A stretch of 64,000 nt of DNA from Limosilactobacillus balticus (GCF_014145615.1 NZ_JACIVH010000076.1:58758-122757), one strand, 5' to 3'; positions 54,200 through 63,888 are shown, numbered from the stretch's first letter. Made by a program: numbers and translations. Notes: a model not told the origin generated them from the letters alone.

Positions 54200-54838
54200 T
54201 TAATGCATAACAACATAGTAATTTCCAGGGAAGTATTGTTGGTCAGTAATTTTAACTGTTTCATTTTCATTTGGAGCTTGGATAATCCGACCATCCCCTA
54301 GTGAAATAGCGACGTGGTATGGCGCATCATCAGAACCATAAAAAACGAGGGCCCCGTATGGCGCGTTTAAGACATTATCGTGAATATGTGGTCCTAAAGC
54401 TTGCTGTTCATACGTCGTTCGTTGAGGAATACCGTAGCAATATTGAACCAAACCAGAACAATCAAATCCACCTGGCTTATTACCGCCCCAAACATAAGGG
54501 GTTCCTAAATAAGACATTGCCTTGTTAACAGAATCTTGTAGACTTTGACTGTTCTTATTAGCTTGCCCCTTTTTCTCTGCGTTATTAGCAGGTGTTTCAT
54601 TTTTATCCTTGGTTGGAATTGTCAGCTTTTGTCCAGCAAAAATCAATTCTTTATTTTGCAGGTGATTAGCAGTAGCAATATCATCAGCACTAACATTATA
54701 CTTTTGAGCAATCCCATTCAAATTATCGCCAGCATTGACGGTAATAGTTGTATCAGCCTTAGCAGTTACCGTGCCCATTGCCATTGCGCCAGCTACCCCT
54801 AACGACGATGCAAGAATTTTCTTTGTTGTTGATTTCAT
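54200..54838 (-). CDS. Secreted LysM and NlpC/P60 peptidoglycan hydrolase
   Basis: This 212-residue cell-wall endopeptidase has a signal peptide (about 1-28, ending TAKA), one LysM domain (about 30-76), a Asn/Lys/Gln-rich linker and an NlpC/P60 domain with the catalytic Cys in GGFDCSGLV, His in YHVAISLGDG and a third polar residue nearby (IIQAPNE). It probably cleaves the stem peptide between residues 2 and 3. The gene is alone, between udk and pheT. Confidence 0.93.
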   Translation of the reverse strand: MKSTTKKILASSLGVAGAMAMGTVTAKADTTITVNAGDNLNGIAQKYNVSADDIATANHLQNKELIFAGQKLTIPTKDKNETPANNAEKKGQANKNSQSLQDSVNKAMSYLGTPYVWGGNKPGGFDCSGLVQYCYGIPQRTTYEQQALGPHIHDNVLNAPYGALVFYGSDDAPYHVAISLGDGRIIQAPNENETVKITDQQYFPGNYYVVMH

Positions 54839-54987
54839 TATTTCGTTTATCCCTCTTTATATTAAATATCATTATTTTATTATCAAACTATTAATAAAAT
54901 AGCAGAAAATTTTTAGCCCTTCAACCACTAATTATTACTTTAGTGATTGGCCCTATAATATAAATACGTAAAAAATAATTATTTGCA

Positions 54988-55020
54988 CTAAAAAAAGGCC
55001 GAAAAAATCCAGCCTTTTAA
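54988..55020 (-). terminator. Terminator after pheST
   Basis: AAAAGGC and GCCTTTTTTT pair on the minus strand around a T-rich loop, right after the pheT stop codon. Confidence 0.75.
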
Positions 55021-55023
55021 TTT

Positions 55024-57441
55024 TTAACGAATTTCTGCATCAACCTTATCTTGCAAGTAAGCAGTAACTTTATCAAAGGCCGCGTTTACTTGGTCTTCAG
55101 TCAATGTTCCTTTATCATCTTGATAAGTTAAGGTGTAAGCTAATGACTTCTTACCGGCAGGAAGGTGCGAACCAGCATAAACATCAAATAAGTGAATATC
55201 TTTAAGGTAAGCACCACCCTTTTGCTTAATAACCTCGACAATCGTTGCATTTTCAACCCCATCATCAACCAAGAGGGCAATATCGCGAGTGATTGAAGGA
55301 TACTTACTAATAGGTGTATATTCATTTTCAATCTTTGGTGCAGCCAGTAATAATTCGAGATTTAATTCAAATACATATGTTTCGGGAATCTTATATTCCT
55401 TAGCAGTTTGTGGGTGAACTTGACCAATAAAACCAACTAATTGGTCATCAACCATAATATCAGCGGTTCGTCCTGGATGCATTTCTGGTCGATCACTAGT
55501 TGGGACATAAGAAACCTTACCAGCAATCCCCATATTCTTAAGGTAACGTTCAACGATCCCCTTTAGTTGGAAGAAATCAACCGGTTGATCTTTCTTATTC
55601 CAACTATTAGCTACCATTTGGCCAGTAACCGCAGCTGCAAGGTGTTCTTGTTCTACCGGACGTTCATCCCCCATTGGCAAGAAGACCCGACCTTCTTCAT
55701 ATAGCGCTACGTTATCAACATTTCGCGCCACGTTATAAGCAATATCATTAAGCAAGCCGCTAATAATATTCATCCGGGTAGCGACATGATCAGAACTCAT
55801 TGGGAAATCAAGTTTCATTGGTTCAGCAAGTGGCTTAATTTGGAACTGCTTAGCCTTCTCAACAGTTGTTAAGGAATAGCTAATTGCTTGGGTTAAGCCC
55901 ATTCCTTCGAGGTCATGACGACTTGCCCGAATAAACCGTTGACGTGGCGTAAGTCCTCCCCGGTTACGTGTCATCGTTGGTAAAGTAGATGGTAAGTTAT
56001 CATAACCGTAAATCCGCGCAATTTCTTCATAAAGGTCAGCTGCAAGGCTAATATCCCACCGCCGTGCTGGGGCAATCACTGTTAATTGATCGTCACCATC
56101 AACAGTGTAAGCAAATGCCAAGCGATCAAAAATATTAGTAACTTGTTCCATGGTTAATGAAGTGCCCAGAACATGATTAATCTTCGCAAGGGATAGTTTG
56201 ATTGGGGTATCAACTGCTGGCGCTTCACTACCAGTTACAATTCCTGCTGTAATCGTGCCACCAGCAAGCTCCTTAATCATCTCAGCTGCTTCATTCAATG
56301 CGGTTTCAACTGTTGCTGAATTGATTCCTCGTTCAAATCGCATTGAAGATTCACTATGAAGATCTAAGCGCCGTGCTTGCTTCCGGACCATTACTGGATC
56401 AAAAATGGCTGCTTCAAGGGCAACAGTTGTCGTATCATCACTTACTGCAGTTCCTTCTCCACCCATCGTTCCCGCAAGAGCAACTGGTTGGTCATCGACA
56501 GTTACAACAATATCATTTGCTTTTAAGGTTTGTTCATCCCCATCTAATGTAACAAACTTTTCACCTTCATTAGCATGACGAACCCCAAAGTTGTTACCAG
56601 ATAATTGATCATAATCATAACTGTGGAGTGGCTGACCATATTTAAGAAGGATATAGTTAGTCACATCCACAACATTATTTACAGGACGAATACCACTGTT
56701 CCATAAGCGAATTTGAAGCCATAGTGGACTTTCAGCAATTTTAACACCTTTAATTGCCCGTAATTTATAAGTAGGCGCAATCTTAGTATCAGTAATTTCT
56801 GCCTGAAGAAGGTCTGCTGTTTTTTCAGTACCTTCTTCTTTAATCGCCGTTTCCTTAAAATGTGGCTTTAATCCGTAAAAGGCTGCGATATCATTAACAT
56901 TTCCATAAATACTAAGCATATCCCCACGGTTAGGAGTTACGTCTGTATCAATGATCGTGTCATCCATTCCTAAGTACTTAAATACGGGATCACCAGTTTT
57001 AGCATCATCTGGTAAGAAGTAGATACCATCTTCGTAATCTTTAGGGGCAATCTTATCGCTAAAGCCAATTTCTTGAAGGGCACAAAGCATTCCATTTGAT
57101 TCAACACCGCGGATCTTACCACGCTTAATCTTTTGGTTGTCAGCAATTCTCGCACCATGAAGGGCAACGATTACCTTTTTACCTTCTTGAACGTTCGGGG
57201 CACCACAAACAATCTGGATCGGTTCTTCTTCACCAACATCAACTTGACAAACATGAAGATGGTCTGAGTCAGGGTGATTTTCACATTTTACTACTTCCCC
57301 AACAACAATCTTCTTTAATCCGTCGCTTAATGAATAAACGTCATTAATGTCAACCGAGGTACGAGCAATCTTTTCAGCTAAATCTTGAGGGGCAACATCT
57401 AAATCAAGGTATTCTTGAAGCCATTGATATGATACTTTCAT
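55024..57441 (-). CDS. pheT: Phenylalanyl-tRNA synthetase beta subunit
   Basis: PheT forms the alpha2-beta2 synthetase with PheS. The 805-residue chain shows the tRNA-binding OB domain (about 40-150; VVKCENHPDSDHLHVC), the B3/4 editing domain, B5, the core catalytic-like domain and the C-terminal FDX-ACB anticodon-binding domain (ISKYPSITRDIALLVDD). It starts 6 bases after pheS and shares its T-box. Confidence 0.97.
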   Translation of the reverse strand: MKVSYQWLQEYLDLDVAPQDLAEKIARTSVDINDVYSLSDGLKKIVVGEVVKCENHPDSDHLHVCQVDVGEEEPIQIVCGAPNVQEGKKVIVALHGARIADNQKIKRGKIRGVESNGMLCALQEIGFSDKIAPKDYEDGIYFLPDDAKTGDPVFKYLGMDDTIIDTDVTPNRGDMLSIYGNVNDIAAFYGLKPHFKETAIKEEGTEKTADLLQAEITDTKIAPTYKLRAIKGVKIAESPLWLQIRLWNSGIRPVNNVVDVTNYILLKYGQPLHSYDYDQLSGNNFGVRHANEGEKFVTLDGDEQTLKANDIVVTVDDQPVALAGTMGGEGTAVSDDTTTVALEAAIFDPVMVRKQARRLDLHSESSMRFERGINSATVETALNEAAEMIKELAGGTITAGIVTGSEAPAVDTPIKLSLAKINHVLGTSLTMEQVTNIFDRLAFAYTVDGDDQLTVIAPARRWDISLAADLYEEIARIYGYDNLPSTLPTMTRNRGGLTPRQRFIRASRHDLEGMGLTQAISYSLTTVEKAKQFQIKPLAEPMKLDFPMSSDHVATRMNIISGLLNDIAYNVARNVDNVALYEEGRVFLPMGDERPVEQEHLAAAVTGQMVANSWNKKDQPVDFFQLKGIVERYLKNMGIAGKVSYVPTSDRPEMHPGRTADIMVDDQLVGFIGQVHPQTAKEYKIPETYVFELNLELLLAAPKIENEYTPISKYPSITRDIALLVDDGVENATIVEVIKQKGGAYLKDIHLFDVYAGSHLPAGKKSLAYTLTYQDDKGTLTEDQVNAAFDKVTAYLQDKVDAEIR

Positions 57442-57447
57442 TTCACA

Positions 57448-58494
57448 TTATCCTTTCTGGTCAAATTGGTTAAGGAAGCGGACATCATTTTGATAGAAGT
57501 TACGGATATCATCAACGCCGTACTTCAGCATGGCAAAACGATCTGGTCCAAGTCCAAAGGCAAAACCGCCGTATTCTTCAGGATCAACGCCCGACATCTT
57601 AAGCACATTTGGATGAACCATTCCGGCACCAAGCACTTCAATCCAACCAGTTTGTTTACAAATTGCACACCCCTTACCAAGACAGTTGAAACAAGTAATA
57701 TCTGCTTCAACTGATGGTTCAGTAAATGGGAAGTAACTTGGTCGTAAGCGCACCTCTAACTTATCACCAAAGAGGTTTTGAGCAACTGCTTCAAGAGTTC
57801 CTTTCAAATCGGCCATCGTAATATTTTTACCAACAACCATTCCTTCAATTTGGTGGAATTGGTGACTGTGCGTTGCATCATCAGTATCACGTCGATAAAC
57901 CTTACCTGGTGAAATCATCTTTAATGGACCCTGACTAAAATCATGTTTTTCAAGCATCCGCGCTTGCATTGGTGACGTTTGTGTCCTCATCAAAACCGAT
58001 GGAGTAACATAAAATGTATCTTGCATGTCACGAGCTGGGTGATCTTTAGGCAAGTTAAGCTTTTCAAAGTTATAAACTTCTTGTTCAACTTCATCCCCAA
58101 CTGCTACTTCATAACCCATTGATACAAACAAGTCCACAACTTGGTCAATAATTTGTTGAATAACATGGGGTTGTCCTTGTGCTACTGGTGTACCAGGAAG
58201 AGTAACATCAATTGTTTGGGCTGCTAACTTAGCGTTCATAGCGGCCTGTTCTAGCTCAGCACGCTTTTCTTCAATCGCTGCTGACAATTCATCCCGCACC
58301 TTGTTAGCAAATTGCCCTACTTTTGGTCGTTCTTCAGTGCTGAGGTCACGCATGCCTCGAAGAACTGACGTAATAGGACCTTTCTTTCCCAGCATCTTTA
58401 CGCGGATTTCATTAATTCGTTTTAAATCCTCTGATTGTTTAATATCTTGCAATCCTTCTTCACGAAGTTCGGCTAATTTCTCTCTTAGTCCCAT
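57448..58494 (-). CDS. pheS: Phenylalanyl-tRNA synthetase alpha subunit
   Basis: PheS is the catalytic class II subunit. The 348-residue protein has the N-terminal coiled coil (about 1-90), motif 2 with [20 protein letters not shown], the [12 protein letters not shown] segment and motif 3 [11 protein letters not shown] four-cysteine [14 protein letters not shown] insertion, common in Firmicutes PheS, is present. Confidence 0.97.
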   Translation of the reverse strand: MGLREKLAELREEGLQDIKQSEDLKRINEIRVKMLGKKGPITSVLRGMRDLSTEERPKVGQFANKVRDELSAAIEEKRAELEQAAMNAKLAAQTIDVTLPGTPVAQGQPHVIQQIIDQVVDLFVSMGYEVAVGDEVEQEVYNFEKLNLPKDHPARDMQDTFYVTPSVLMRTQTSPMQARMLEKHDFSQGPLKMISPGKVYRRDTDDATHSHQFHQIEGMVVGKNITMADLKGTLEAVAQNLFGDKLEVRLRPSYFPFTEPSVEADITCFNCLGKGCAICKQTGWIEVLGAGMVHPNVLKMSGVDPEEYGGFAFGLGPDRFAMLKYGVDDIRNFYQNDVRFLNQFDQKG

Positions 58495-58512
58495 ATTTTC
58501 ACTCCTTAATTC

Positions 58513-58745
58513 AAAAAAGCCTCATCCCAAGATAGGGACGAGGCTTCGCGGTACCACCCTAGTTTGTAGGAACGAATCCTACACACTCAAATAATCAATA
58601 ACGGTGATTGGCCGGAATACCATTACGTATCAGCTCCGAAAGTGAAATTCGCTTTAGATCACTGATTGCAATTCTCAGCTCATGGTTGCAACTCTCTAAC
58701 AGGATCGTCTAGCTACTAGCTCTCATCATCGCTTTTAATTCAATT
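58513..58745 (-). promoter_or_regulatory. T-box riboswitch of pheST
   Basis: The minus transcript has AGGGTGGTACCGCGAAG (58545-58561) overlapping a terminator formed by GCCTCGTCCC and GGGATGAGGC (58519-58544) with a T-run. TTC at 58638-58640 is a fitting phenylalanine specifier, in the same sequence context as the serine codon of the serS leader. Stem I starts near 58700 with AGAGAG. Confidence 0.9.
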
Positions 58746-58787
58746 ACATATTCTAGACAATCATCTGTAAGGCGTCAAGCGTTATTT

Positions 58788-59126
58788 TTAAATCCACTTG
58801 TCACTCCAGGTATGAACGGCTTCCATGACTGGGCGCAATTCTTGACCACGTTCAGTCAGAGAATAATCTACGCGACTAGAACCTTCGTAAGTGTTGCGAA
58901 TAACAATCTGTTCGTCTTCGAGCTCTTTTAATCGTTCGCATAAAACTCGGTCGCTGCACTTTGCAATGCTACTAGCAATATCCTTAAACCGCATGTTGCC
59001 GTTTTTAAGTAGCACTTCAATGATCAATCCGTTCCATTTTTTTCCCAAGATCATAAATGTACGTGTAAATTTTGGACAAAGTTTACAGTCTTCATCAAGT
59101 ACCTTTTCTGCTACCAATTGTTCCAT
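58788..59126 (-). CDS. HxlR family transcriptional regulator
   Basis: The 112-residue winged-helix protein has the HxlR layout: CPKFTRTFMILGKKWNGLIIEVLLKNG in pieces, then RFKDIASSIAKCSDRVLCERLKELE and DYSLTERGQELRPV. Its N-terminal DEDCKLC keeps the cysteines that in relatives sense electrophiles or redox. Target genes are unknown; an HD protein gene lies just upstream. Confidence 0.92.
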   Translation of the reverse strand: MEQLVAEKVLDEDCKLCPKFTRTFMILGKKWNGLIIEVLLKNGNMRFKDIASSIAKCSDRVLCERLKELEDEQIVIRNTYEGSSRVDYSLTERGQELRPVMEAVHTWSDKWI

Positions 59127-59146
59127 AATTTAACTCTCCCTCTCCT

Positions 59147-59653
59147 CTACCAAGTTGTTCGTATCCGACGTTTCTTAATCTTTCGGCGCATCTTTGCACG
59201 TAGCGGTCCAAAGAATTCATGCTCTGCTTCAAAATCGTCAACTAGCGATACGATTAGGCTCTCTGAATAACGTGGCACTGCCAACGTTGCGCCAAACATA
59301 TGCTTAAGGATAATATCCTTTTCTTTTTTATTTAACGGGGTTATCTTTTCAGCATTGCGTAATGCAACTCGGGGATGGATAAAAGCATGAGTTCCTAAAT
59401 TGAACTTGGTTGTCCGCCAATCATAGTAAAAGAGATCATGCAATAAGCCTGCCCGCGCAGTACTACGATAATCAAGATGCATTTTTTTAGCAATTTTGTA
59501 GCTATCATACGAAACCGCAATAGAATGTTGCAGGCGGGTAGAGTGATGATGCTGAGTATAGTTCGCTAGCTTTTTGACAGCTGGCTGGGCTAAAAGATCG
59601 GCAACGATTGAAACATACTCTTTATCGGTGCGCCATTCATTTTTTGATTTCAT
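59147..59653 (-). CDS. HD domain protein (putative phosphohydrolase)
   Basis: The protein (168 residues or so from this ATG) has the HD metal motifs in order: His in STRLQHSIAVS, HD in GLLHDLFYYDW, further His residues in HAFIHP and KHMFG, and a final Asp in SLVDDFEA. Such enzymes hydrolyse nucleotides or other phosphoesters; the substrate is unknown. ATG 59651-59653 with AAAAGGGG upstream is preferred to the longer frame. The C terminus is very basic. Confidence 0.88.
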   Translation of the reverse strand: MKSKNEWRTDKEYVSIVADLLAQPAVKKLANYTQHHHSTRLQHSIAVSYDSYKIAKKMHLDYRSTARAGLLHDLFYYDWRTTKFNLGTHAFIHPRVALRNAEKITPLNKKEKDIILKHMFGATLAVPRYSESLIVSLVDDFEAEHEFFGPLRAKMRRKIKKRRIRTTW

Positions 59654-59717
59654 GTAATACCCCTTTTCTATATTATTGCAATTATCATACACGATTTTAA
59701 CGAGAAAATAAATTAAT

Positions 59718-60494
59718 TTAATCTAGATTTTGATTAAGCTGAAACATTAAGATTCCTGCAGAGATAGCCACGTTAAGCGATTCTGCTTCACCACGCATTG
59801 GGATATAGAGATTATCAGTTGTTTGTGAAAGAAGATCATCGCTCATCCCCTGTCCTTCATTGCCCATAATTAAGGCAAAGGTATCGCCAGGATCAACAGT
59901 CCGGAAGTTTTTGGCTTGGGGATTCAGTTGGGTTCCATATACCGGAGCATTGATTGATTTAAAATCATCAATCCACTTTCTTAAGTCACCCTCAAACATT
60001 TGAAGGTGGAATTGGCTTCCTTGCATTGAACGAACAACTTTAGGACCAAATAAATCTGCCGAGCGTTGGCCAACTACTACCCCAGTAAACCCAGCGGCAT
60101 CCGCTGTCCGCACCATTGTCCCCACGTTTCCTGGATCTTGAACCCGGTCGAGGAAAAGCCATGCCCCATGCAATGGCCCTGCTGGTAAACGATGAGAATC
60201 TGGTAAAGCAACAACCGCGGCAATTCCTTGAGGTGTTACCGTATCAGTAATATGCTTCATGATCTCTTCAGTAACTTCATAGGTTGCATTAGCCATTCCT
60301 TCAAGCTCTGGATGAGCAGCTAATTGTTCAGTTGTCCCCACTACTTCTAAAAGCTCGGTTCCAGCTTTAGACGCTTCGTGAACTAAGTGCCAGCCATCTA
60401 ACAGGTAAGTACCAGTCTGGCGTCGTGCTTTTTTGGTTTGTAGCTTTTTCCAATCTTTAACGTGCTGATTGTGAATTGATGTTAATTGTTCCAT
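59718..60494 (-). CDS. TrmH/SpoU family RNA 2'-O-methyltransferase
   Basis: The 258-residue protein has the N-terminal SpoU substrate-binding region (GTYLLDGWHLVHEA) and the knotted methylase domain with FLDRVQDPGNVGTMVRTADA, IMGNEGQGMSDD and IPMRGEAESLNVAISAGI. The RNA target is unknown; relatives methylate 23S rRNA. A 32-codon upstream frame extension runs into the acyP promoter region; the ATG at 60492-60494 gives the normal start. Confidence 0.93.
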   Translation of the reverse strand: MEQLTSIHNQHVKDWKKLQTKKARRQTGTYLLDGWHLVHEASKAGTELLEVVGTTEQLAAHPELEGMANATYEVTEEIMKHITDTVTPQGIAAVVALPDSHRLPAGPLHGAWLFLDRVQDPGNVGTMVRTADAAGFTGVVVGQRSADLFGPKVVRSMQGSQFHLQMFEGDLRKWIDDFKSINAPVYGTQLNPQAKNFRTVDPGDTFALIMGNEGQGMSDDLLSQTTDNLYIPMRGEAESLNVAISAGILMFQLNQNLD

Positions 60495-60592
60495 ATAATT
60501 TACATGCTCCTTCTTGTTAATTAAATTATACCATGTTCCTGTTGTACAATTGTTATTAACTAATAATAAGTTTTCATTAAGGAGTTTCAATT

Positions 60593-60868
60593 ATGGTTAA
60601 TTATCATCTTACCATTACTGGCCGCGTCCAAGGAGTTGGCTTCCGCTGGAGCGTCTATCGGTTGGCACAGCAAGCAGGAATAGAGGGGATTGTTATGAAT
60701 AAGAATGATGGGAGCGTTTATTGCGAATTGCAGGGTCCCATTGAGATTGTTAAACAATTAATCTCTAAAATTAAAGCTGGGCCGACCCCCTACGCTCGAA
60801 TTAATAAGGCCAAAATCACTAAGGGAAGTCTGCAAAACTACCATCATTCATTTCAAATCACGCATTAG
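60593..60868 (+). CDS. acyP: Acylphosphatase
   Basis: The 91-residue enzyme hydrolyses acyl phosphates. It has GRVQGVGFRWSVYRLA with the catalytic Arg and the NDGSVYCELQGP segment, where the key Asn sits in MNKNDGS. It is divergent from the RNA methylase gene and next to yidC, a common arrangement in lactobacilli. Confidence 0.95.
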   Translation: MVNYHLTITGRVQGVGFRWSVYRLAQQAGIEGIVMNKNDGSVYCELQGPIEIVKQLISKIKAGPTPYARINKAKITKGSLQNYHHSFQITH

Positions 60869-60966
60869 TTCGCGATTAGCGGTAGAATTCAATTCCTGAA
60901 TAGAGTAAAATACGTACTATTAACGTAATTAATATACAAAGAAATAAGGGAGTTTGATTCATTAAT

Positions 60967-61917
60967 ATGAAACGAAAACAAATAACGATCGCTGGTGGCC
61001 TCTTTACCCTCCTGCTTCTTCTTAGCGGATGTGTACGGACTACCAAGAGCGGTCGGCCATACGGGTTTGTCTATGATTATATGGCTAAACCAATGCAACA
61101 CTTGATGGAATGGTTAGCCAGTCACATGGGTAATAACTACGGTTGGGCAATTATTGTCATTGTGGTAGTTGTGCGAACAATTCTTTTACCGGTAATGTTC
61201 TCACAAATGAAAAAATCAACCATTATGCAAGAAAAGATGTCCAAGGTTCAACCATTGATTAAAGAACTAACAGAAAAACAAAAAGCGGCTAAGACACCTG
61301 AAGAACAGGCTGCCGTTAGTCAACAAATGATGGCTCTTTACCGGGATAACAATATTAGCTTAACTGGTGGGATTGGCTGTCTTCCATTGTTAATTCAGTT
61401 GCCAATCTTTGCCGCCTTATATGCTGCTATTCGTTATTCTCCAGACCTTTACCATGCAACTTTCTTCGGAATTCCACTTGGTAAGCCAAGCATTATCTTA
61501 GCAGTCTTATCTTTTATCGCCTATGCTGCCCAAAGCTATCTTGGCCTTGTCGGTGTTCCTGAGGCCCAGAAAAAGCAAATGAAAGCTGCTATTTGGATGA
61601 GTCCTTTTATGACCTTCTTCATTTCTATCACTTCTTCTGCTGGATTAGGTCTTTACTTCTTCATCGGTGGACTATTTGCCATCTTACAAACCTTGATGGT
61701 CAATGCTTACCGGCCACGGATTCGCCGCCAAATTGAAGAAGAGGCCAAAAAGAACCCAATTAAAATGCCTAAAGCACCAGTAATTAACACCCCTAGTTCT
61801 TCAACTAAACCAACTGATGCGATTGATCAATTACGTAAGGGTGATGCCAATCCAAGCGATCAAGCAAACCGTAATCGCCAACGTAATGCTGGTAAACAGC
61901 AACATCATAAAAAATAA
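60967..61917 (+). CDS. yidC: YidC/Oxa1 membrane protein insertase (lipoprotein type)
   Basis: YidC inserts and folds membrane proteins. The 316-residue protein has a lipoprotein signal (lipobox LLSGC, lipidated Cys at about 22) and five membrane helices, with the hydrophilic-groove Arg in VVVVRTILLPVMFSQM and GGIGCLPLLIQLPIFAALY. The C-terminal tail is basic, as in the YidC2/OxaA2 group that binds ribosomes. The gap from GGGAG to ATG is rather long. Confidence 0.95.
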   Translation: MKRKQITIAGGLFTLLLLLSGCVRTTKSGRPYGFVYDYMAKPMQHLMEWLASHMGNNYGWAIIVIVVVVRTILLPVMFSQMKKSTIMQEKMSKVQPLIKELTEKQKAAKTPEEQAAVSQQMMALYRDNNISLTGGIGCLPLLIQLPIFAALYAAIRYSPDLYHATFFGIPLGKPSIILAVLSFIAYAAQSYLGLVGVPEAQKKQMKAAIWMSPFMTFFISITSSAGLGLYFFIGGLFAILQTLMVNAYRPRIRRQIEEEAKKNPIKMPKAPVINTPSSSTKPTDAIDQLRKGDANPSDQANRNRQRNAGKQQHHKK

Positions 61918-61921
61918 TTAT

Positions 61922-61968
61922 CAAAAAGCTGGGAGAAAGCAAAAGTTTTTTCTCGGCTTTGTTTTTTA
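61922..61968 (+). terminator. Terminator after yidC
   Basis: AAAGCTGGGAGAAA and TTTTTCTCGGCTTT form a stem followed by GTTTTTT. Confidence 0.8.
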
Positions 61969-61980
61969 GGAGAAACTAAC

Positions 61981-62391
61981 ATGATTAAACCGATTATTAA
62001 AGACCAACAGTTACTTGGAAAAAAAGCAATTCCTACAACTAAAGCCGATTTGCCTCTTGCAAATGATCTTATCGATACGCTTAATGCTCACCAAGCTGAA
62101 TGTGTTGGAATGGCTGCTAATATGATTGGCGTAAATAAAAATGCAATTATCGCGCGGATTGGTCCCTTTAATGTCGTAATGTTCAATCCACAAATCATCG
62201 CTAAAAGTCACCCTTACCAAACTACAGAAGGATGTCTTTCATTAAGCGGAACGCGTCCTACTAAGCGTTATAAGCAAATTACCGTTAAATTTCATAATCA
62301 GAGTTGGCAAATGCAAACATTAGAACTCATGGATTTTGCTGCTGAGATTGTGCAACACGAAATCGACCATTGTAATGGAATTATAATATAA
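61981..62391 (+). CDS. Peptide deformylase-like protein, divergent
   Basis: Deformylases remove the formyl group from new N-terminal methionine. This 136-residue protein keeps the metal-site motifs EGCLSLSG and QHEIDHCNG (HExxH), but motif 1, normally GxGxAAxQ with a catalytic Gln, reads CVGMAANM. It is short and probably a type III form found in lactobacilli. A second, canonical def may exist elsewhere. GGAG lies before ATG 61981. Confidence 0.85.
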   Translation: MIKPIIKDQQLLGKKAIPTTKADLPLANDLIDTLNAHQAECVGMAANMIGVNKNAIIARIGPFNVVMFNPQIIAKSHPYQTTEGCLSLSGTRPTKRYKQITVKFHNQSWQMQTLELMDFAAEIVQHEIDHCNGIII

Positions 62392-62436
62392 GCAATGAGA
62401 ATATTTGCTAAAATATCAATAAATGAAATAAGGAAA

Positions 62437-62522
62437 GTAGAATCGCCGGGTTCTACAACAAATTAATTTATGCTTCTCAAACAGGCGTCCAACAGGGAGG
62501 ATGGGAGCAAGTTTTGTGGAGG
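62437..62522 (+). promoter_or_regulatory. Structured leader of the MATE gene
   Basis: GTAGAA (62437-62442) and TTCTAC (62451-62456) form a small hairpin, followed by a purine-rich GGGAGGATGGGAGC stretch that can pair with GCTTCT upstream through G-U pairs. I could not match it to a known riboswitch class. Confidence 0.3.
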
Positions 62523-62531
62523 TTTTTACTA

Positions 62532-63839
62532 ATGTCAATTACAAAAGAAGTGCAGCATTATGTTGTTCGTAATGTTGTCGCCACCCTCGGGATGTCAATG
62601 TATGTTATTATTGACACCCTTTTTATTTCAATTGCGGCGGGAGCTTTAGGTTTAACTACCCTTAACCTGGTGTTGCCACTTTTCAACGTTTTTAATGGAA
62701 CTGGACTATTACTGGGAGTCGGAGGTGCGACAATCTTTTCGTTAAATAAGGTTATGCATCCTGAAAGAATCAAATCATTATTTAGCCAACTGGTGATTTT
62801 TGCTTTTTCTTTCGGCCTTATCCTAGCAATTCTATTAAACATTTTTGCGACTCCAGTAGTTAATTTTCTTGGCGCAGATGATGCAACGCGCCAAATGGCA
62901 ATCGTTTATTTACGAATAATTTCATGGAGTGGGCCTCTCTATATGGTTAACTACATTGCCATTAATTTTATTCGTAACGACGGTAATCCCACTTTAACAA
63001 TGAAGGCCACCTTAACCGAAACATTATCTGTTATCCTTATCGACTGGTTCTTTATCTTTGGAATGGGTCTTAAATTGGAAGGAGCAGCCTTAGCGGTATT
63101 ATTCTCGCCAGCAATTAGCTTGCTAGTTTTAAGTTTTCACTGTAAGTTTGCCGGCCGACAATTAGAATGGCACTGGGTTGTCCCTCGTCTAAGAAATATT
63201 TGGCGCTCAGCACGCTTAGGAGTTGCTTCAGCATTAAATGAATTAAGTACTGGTGTCAGTATCTATTTCTTTAACCATGTTTTATTGCAACTGGCTAATA
63301 ACTATGCCGTTGCCGCATATGGCGTTATTTCCAACATTGCCATTGTTGTGCTAGCAATTGCTAATGGGGTAGCGCTGGGTGTTCAACCACTTGCTAGTCG
63401 GGAATTTGGTAAACACGAATACAAGAATGTATCGATGACGTTAAAAAATGGGATGATCATCACGCTCTTTCTAGCAACAATCAGCTTTATTATCCTAATT
63501 ATCTTTAAACATCCGATTATTGAAGTTTTTAATACTTCTCACTCTAGCCAACTCCTCGCCTATGCTAGTGTTGGTCTTCCAATATACTTTACAAGTGTAT
63601 TCTTCAGCGCGTTAAACCTATTGTTCATCCTTTTCTTAACAGCAATTGGATCAGCACGAGCATCATTCTCTTTATCGATTCTTCGTGGTTATATTATCCT
63701 TCTCCCCGCAATCTTTATTCTGGCAAAAGTTGCCGGAATTAATGGGGTCTGGGCAGCAGTTCCTTTTACTGAATTTATTATTACTTGCATCGGTGGAATT
63801 ATCATTTACCAGCGACTTAAAAAATTGAATAAAGACTAG
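62532..63839 (+). CDS. MATE family efflux transporter
   Basis: The 435-residue protein has twelve predicted membrane helices in two similar halves. It resembles the NorM/MATE group: GMSMYVIIDTLFISIAAGALGLTTLNL, then NFIRNDGNPTLTMKA. It exports cationic compounds against Na+ or H+; the substrate is not known. ATG 62532 with GGAGG 9 bases upstream is chosen over an earlier TTG. Confidence 0.9.
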   Translation: MSITKEVQHYVVRNVVATLGMSMYVIIDTLFISIAAGALGLTTLNLVLPLFNVFNGTGLLLGVGGATIFSLNKVMHPERIKSLFSQLVIFAFSFGLILAILLNIFATPVVNFLGADDATRQMAIVYLRIISWSGPLYMVNYIAINFIRNDGNPTLTMKATLTETLSVILIDWFFIFGMGLKLEGAALAVLFSPAISLLVLSFHCKFAGRQLEWHWVVPRLRNIWRSARLGVASALNELSTGVSIYFFNHVLLQLANNYAVAAYGVISNIAIVVLAIANGVALGVQPLASREFGKHEYKNVSMTLKNGMIITLFLATISFIILIIFKHPIIEVFNTSHSSQLLAYASVGLPIYFTSVFFSALNLLFILFLTAIGSARASFSLSILRGYIILLPAIFILAKVAGINGVWAAVPFTEFIITCIGGIIIYQRLKKLNKD

Positions 63840-63888
63840 TTCCAACTTATCTTAATAACGTTTGCACATCAGCTATAAGCCAATAATA

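Noticed and set aside
60889..61101. Minus-strand frame across the yidC start
   Set aside because: It is a shadow of yidC with no ribosome binding site.
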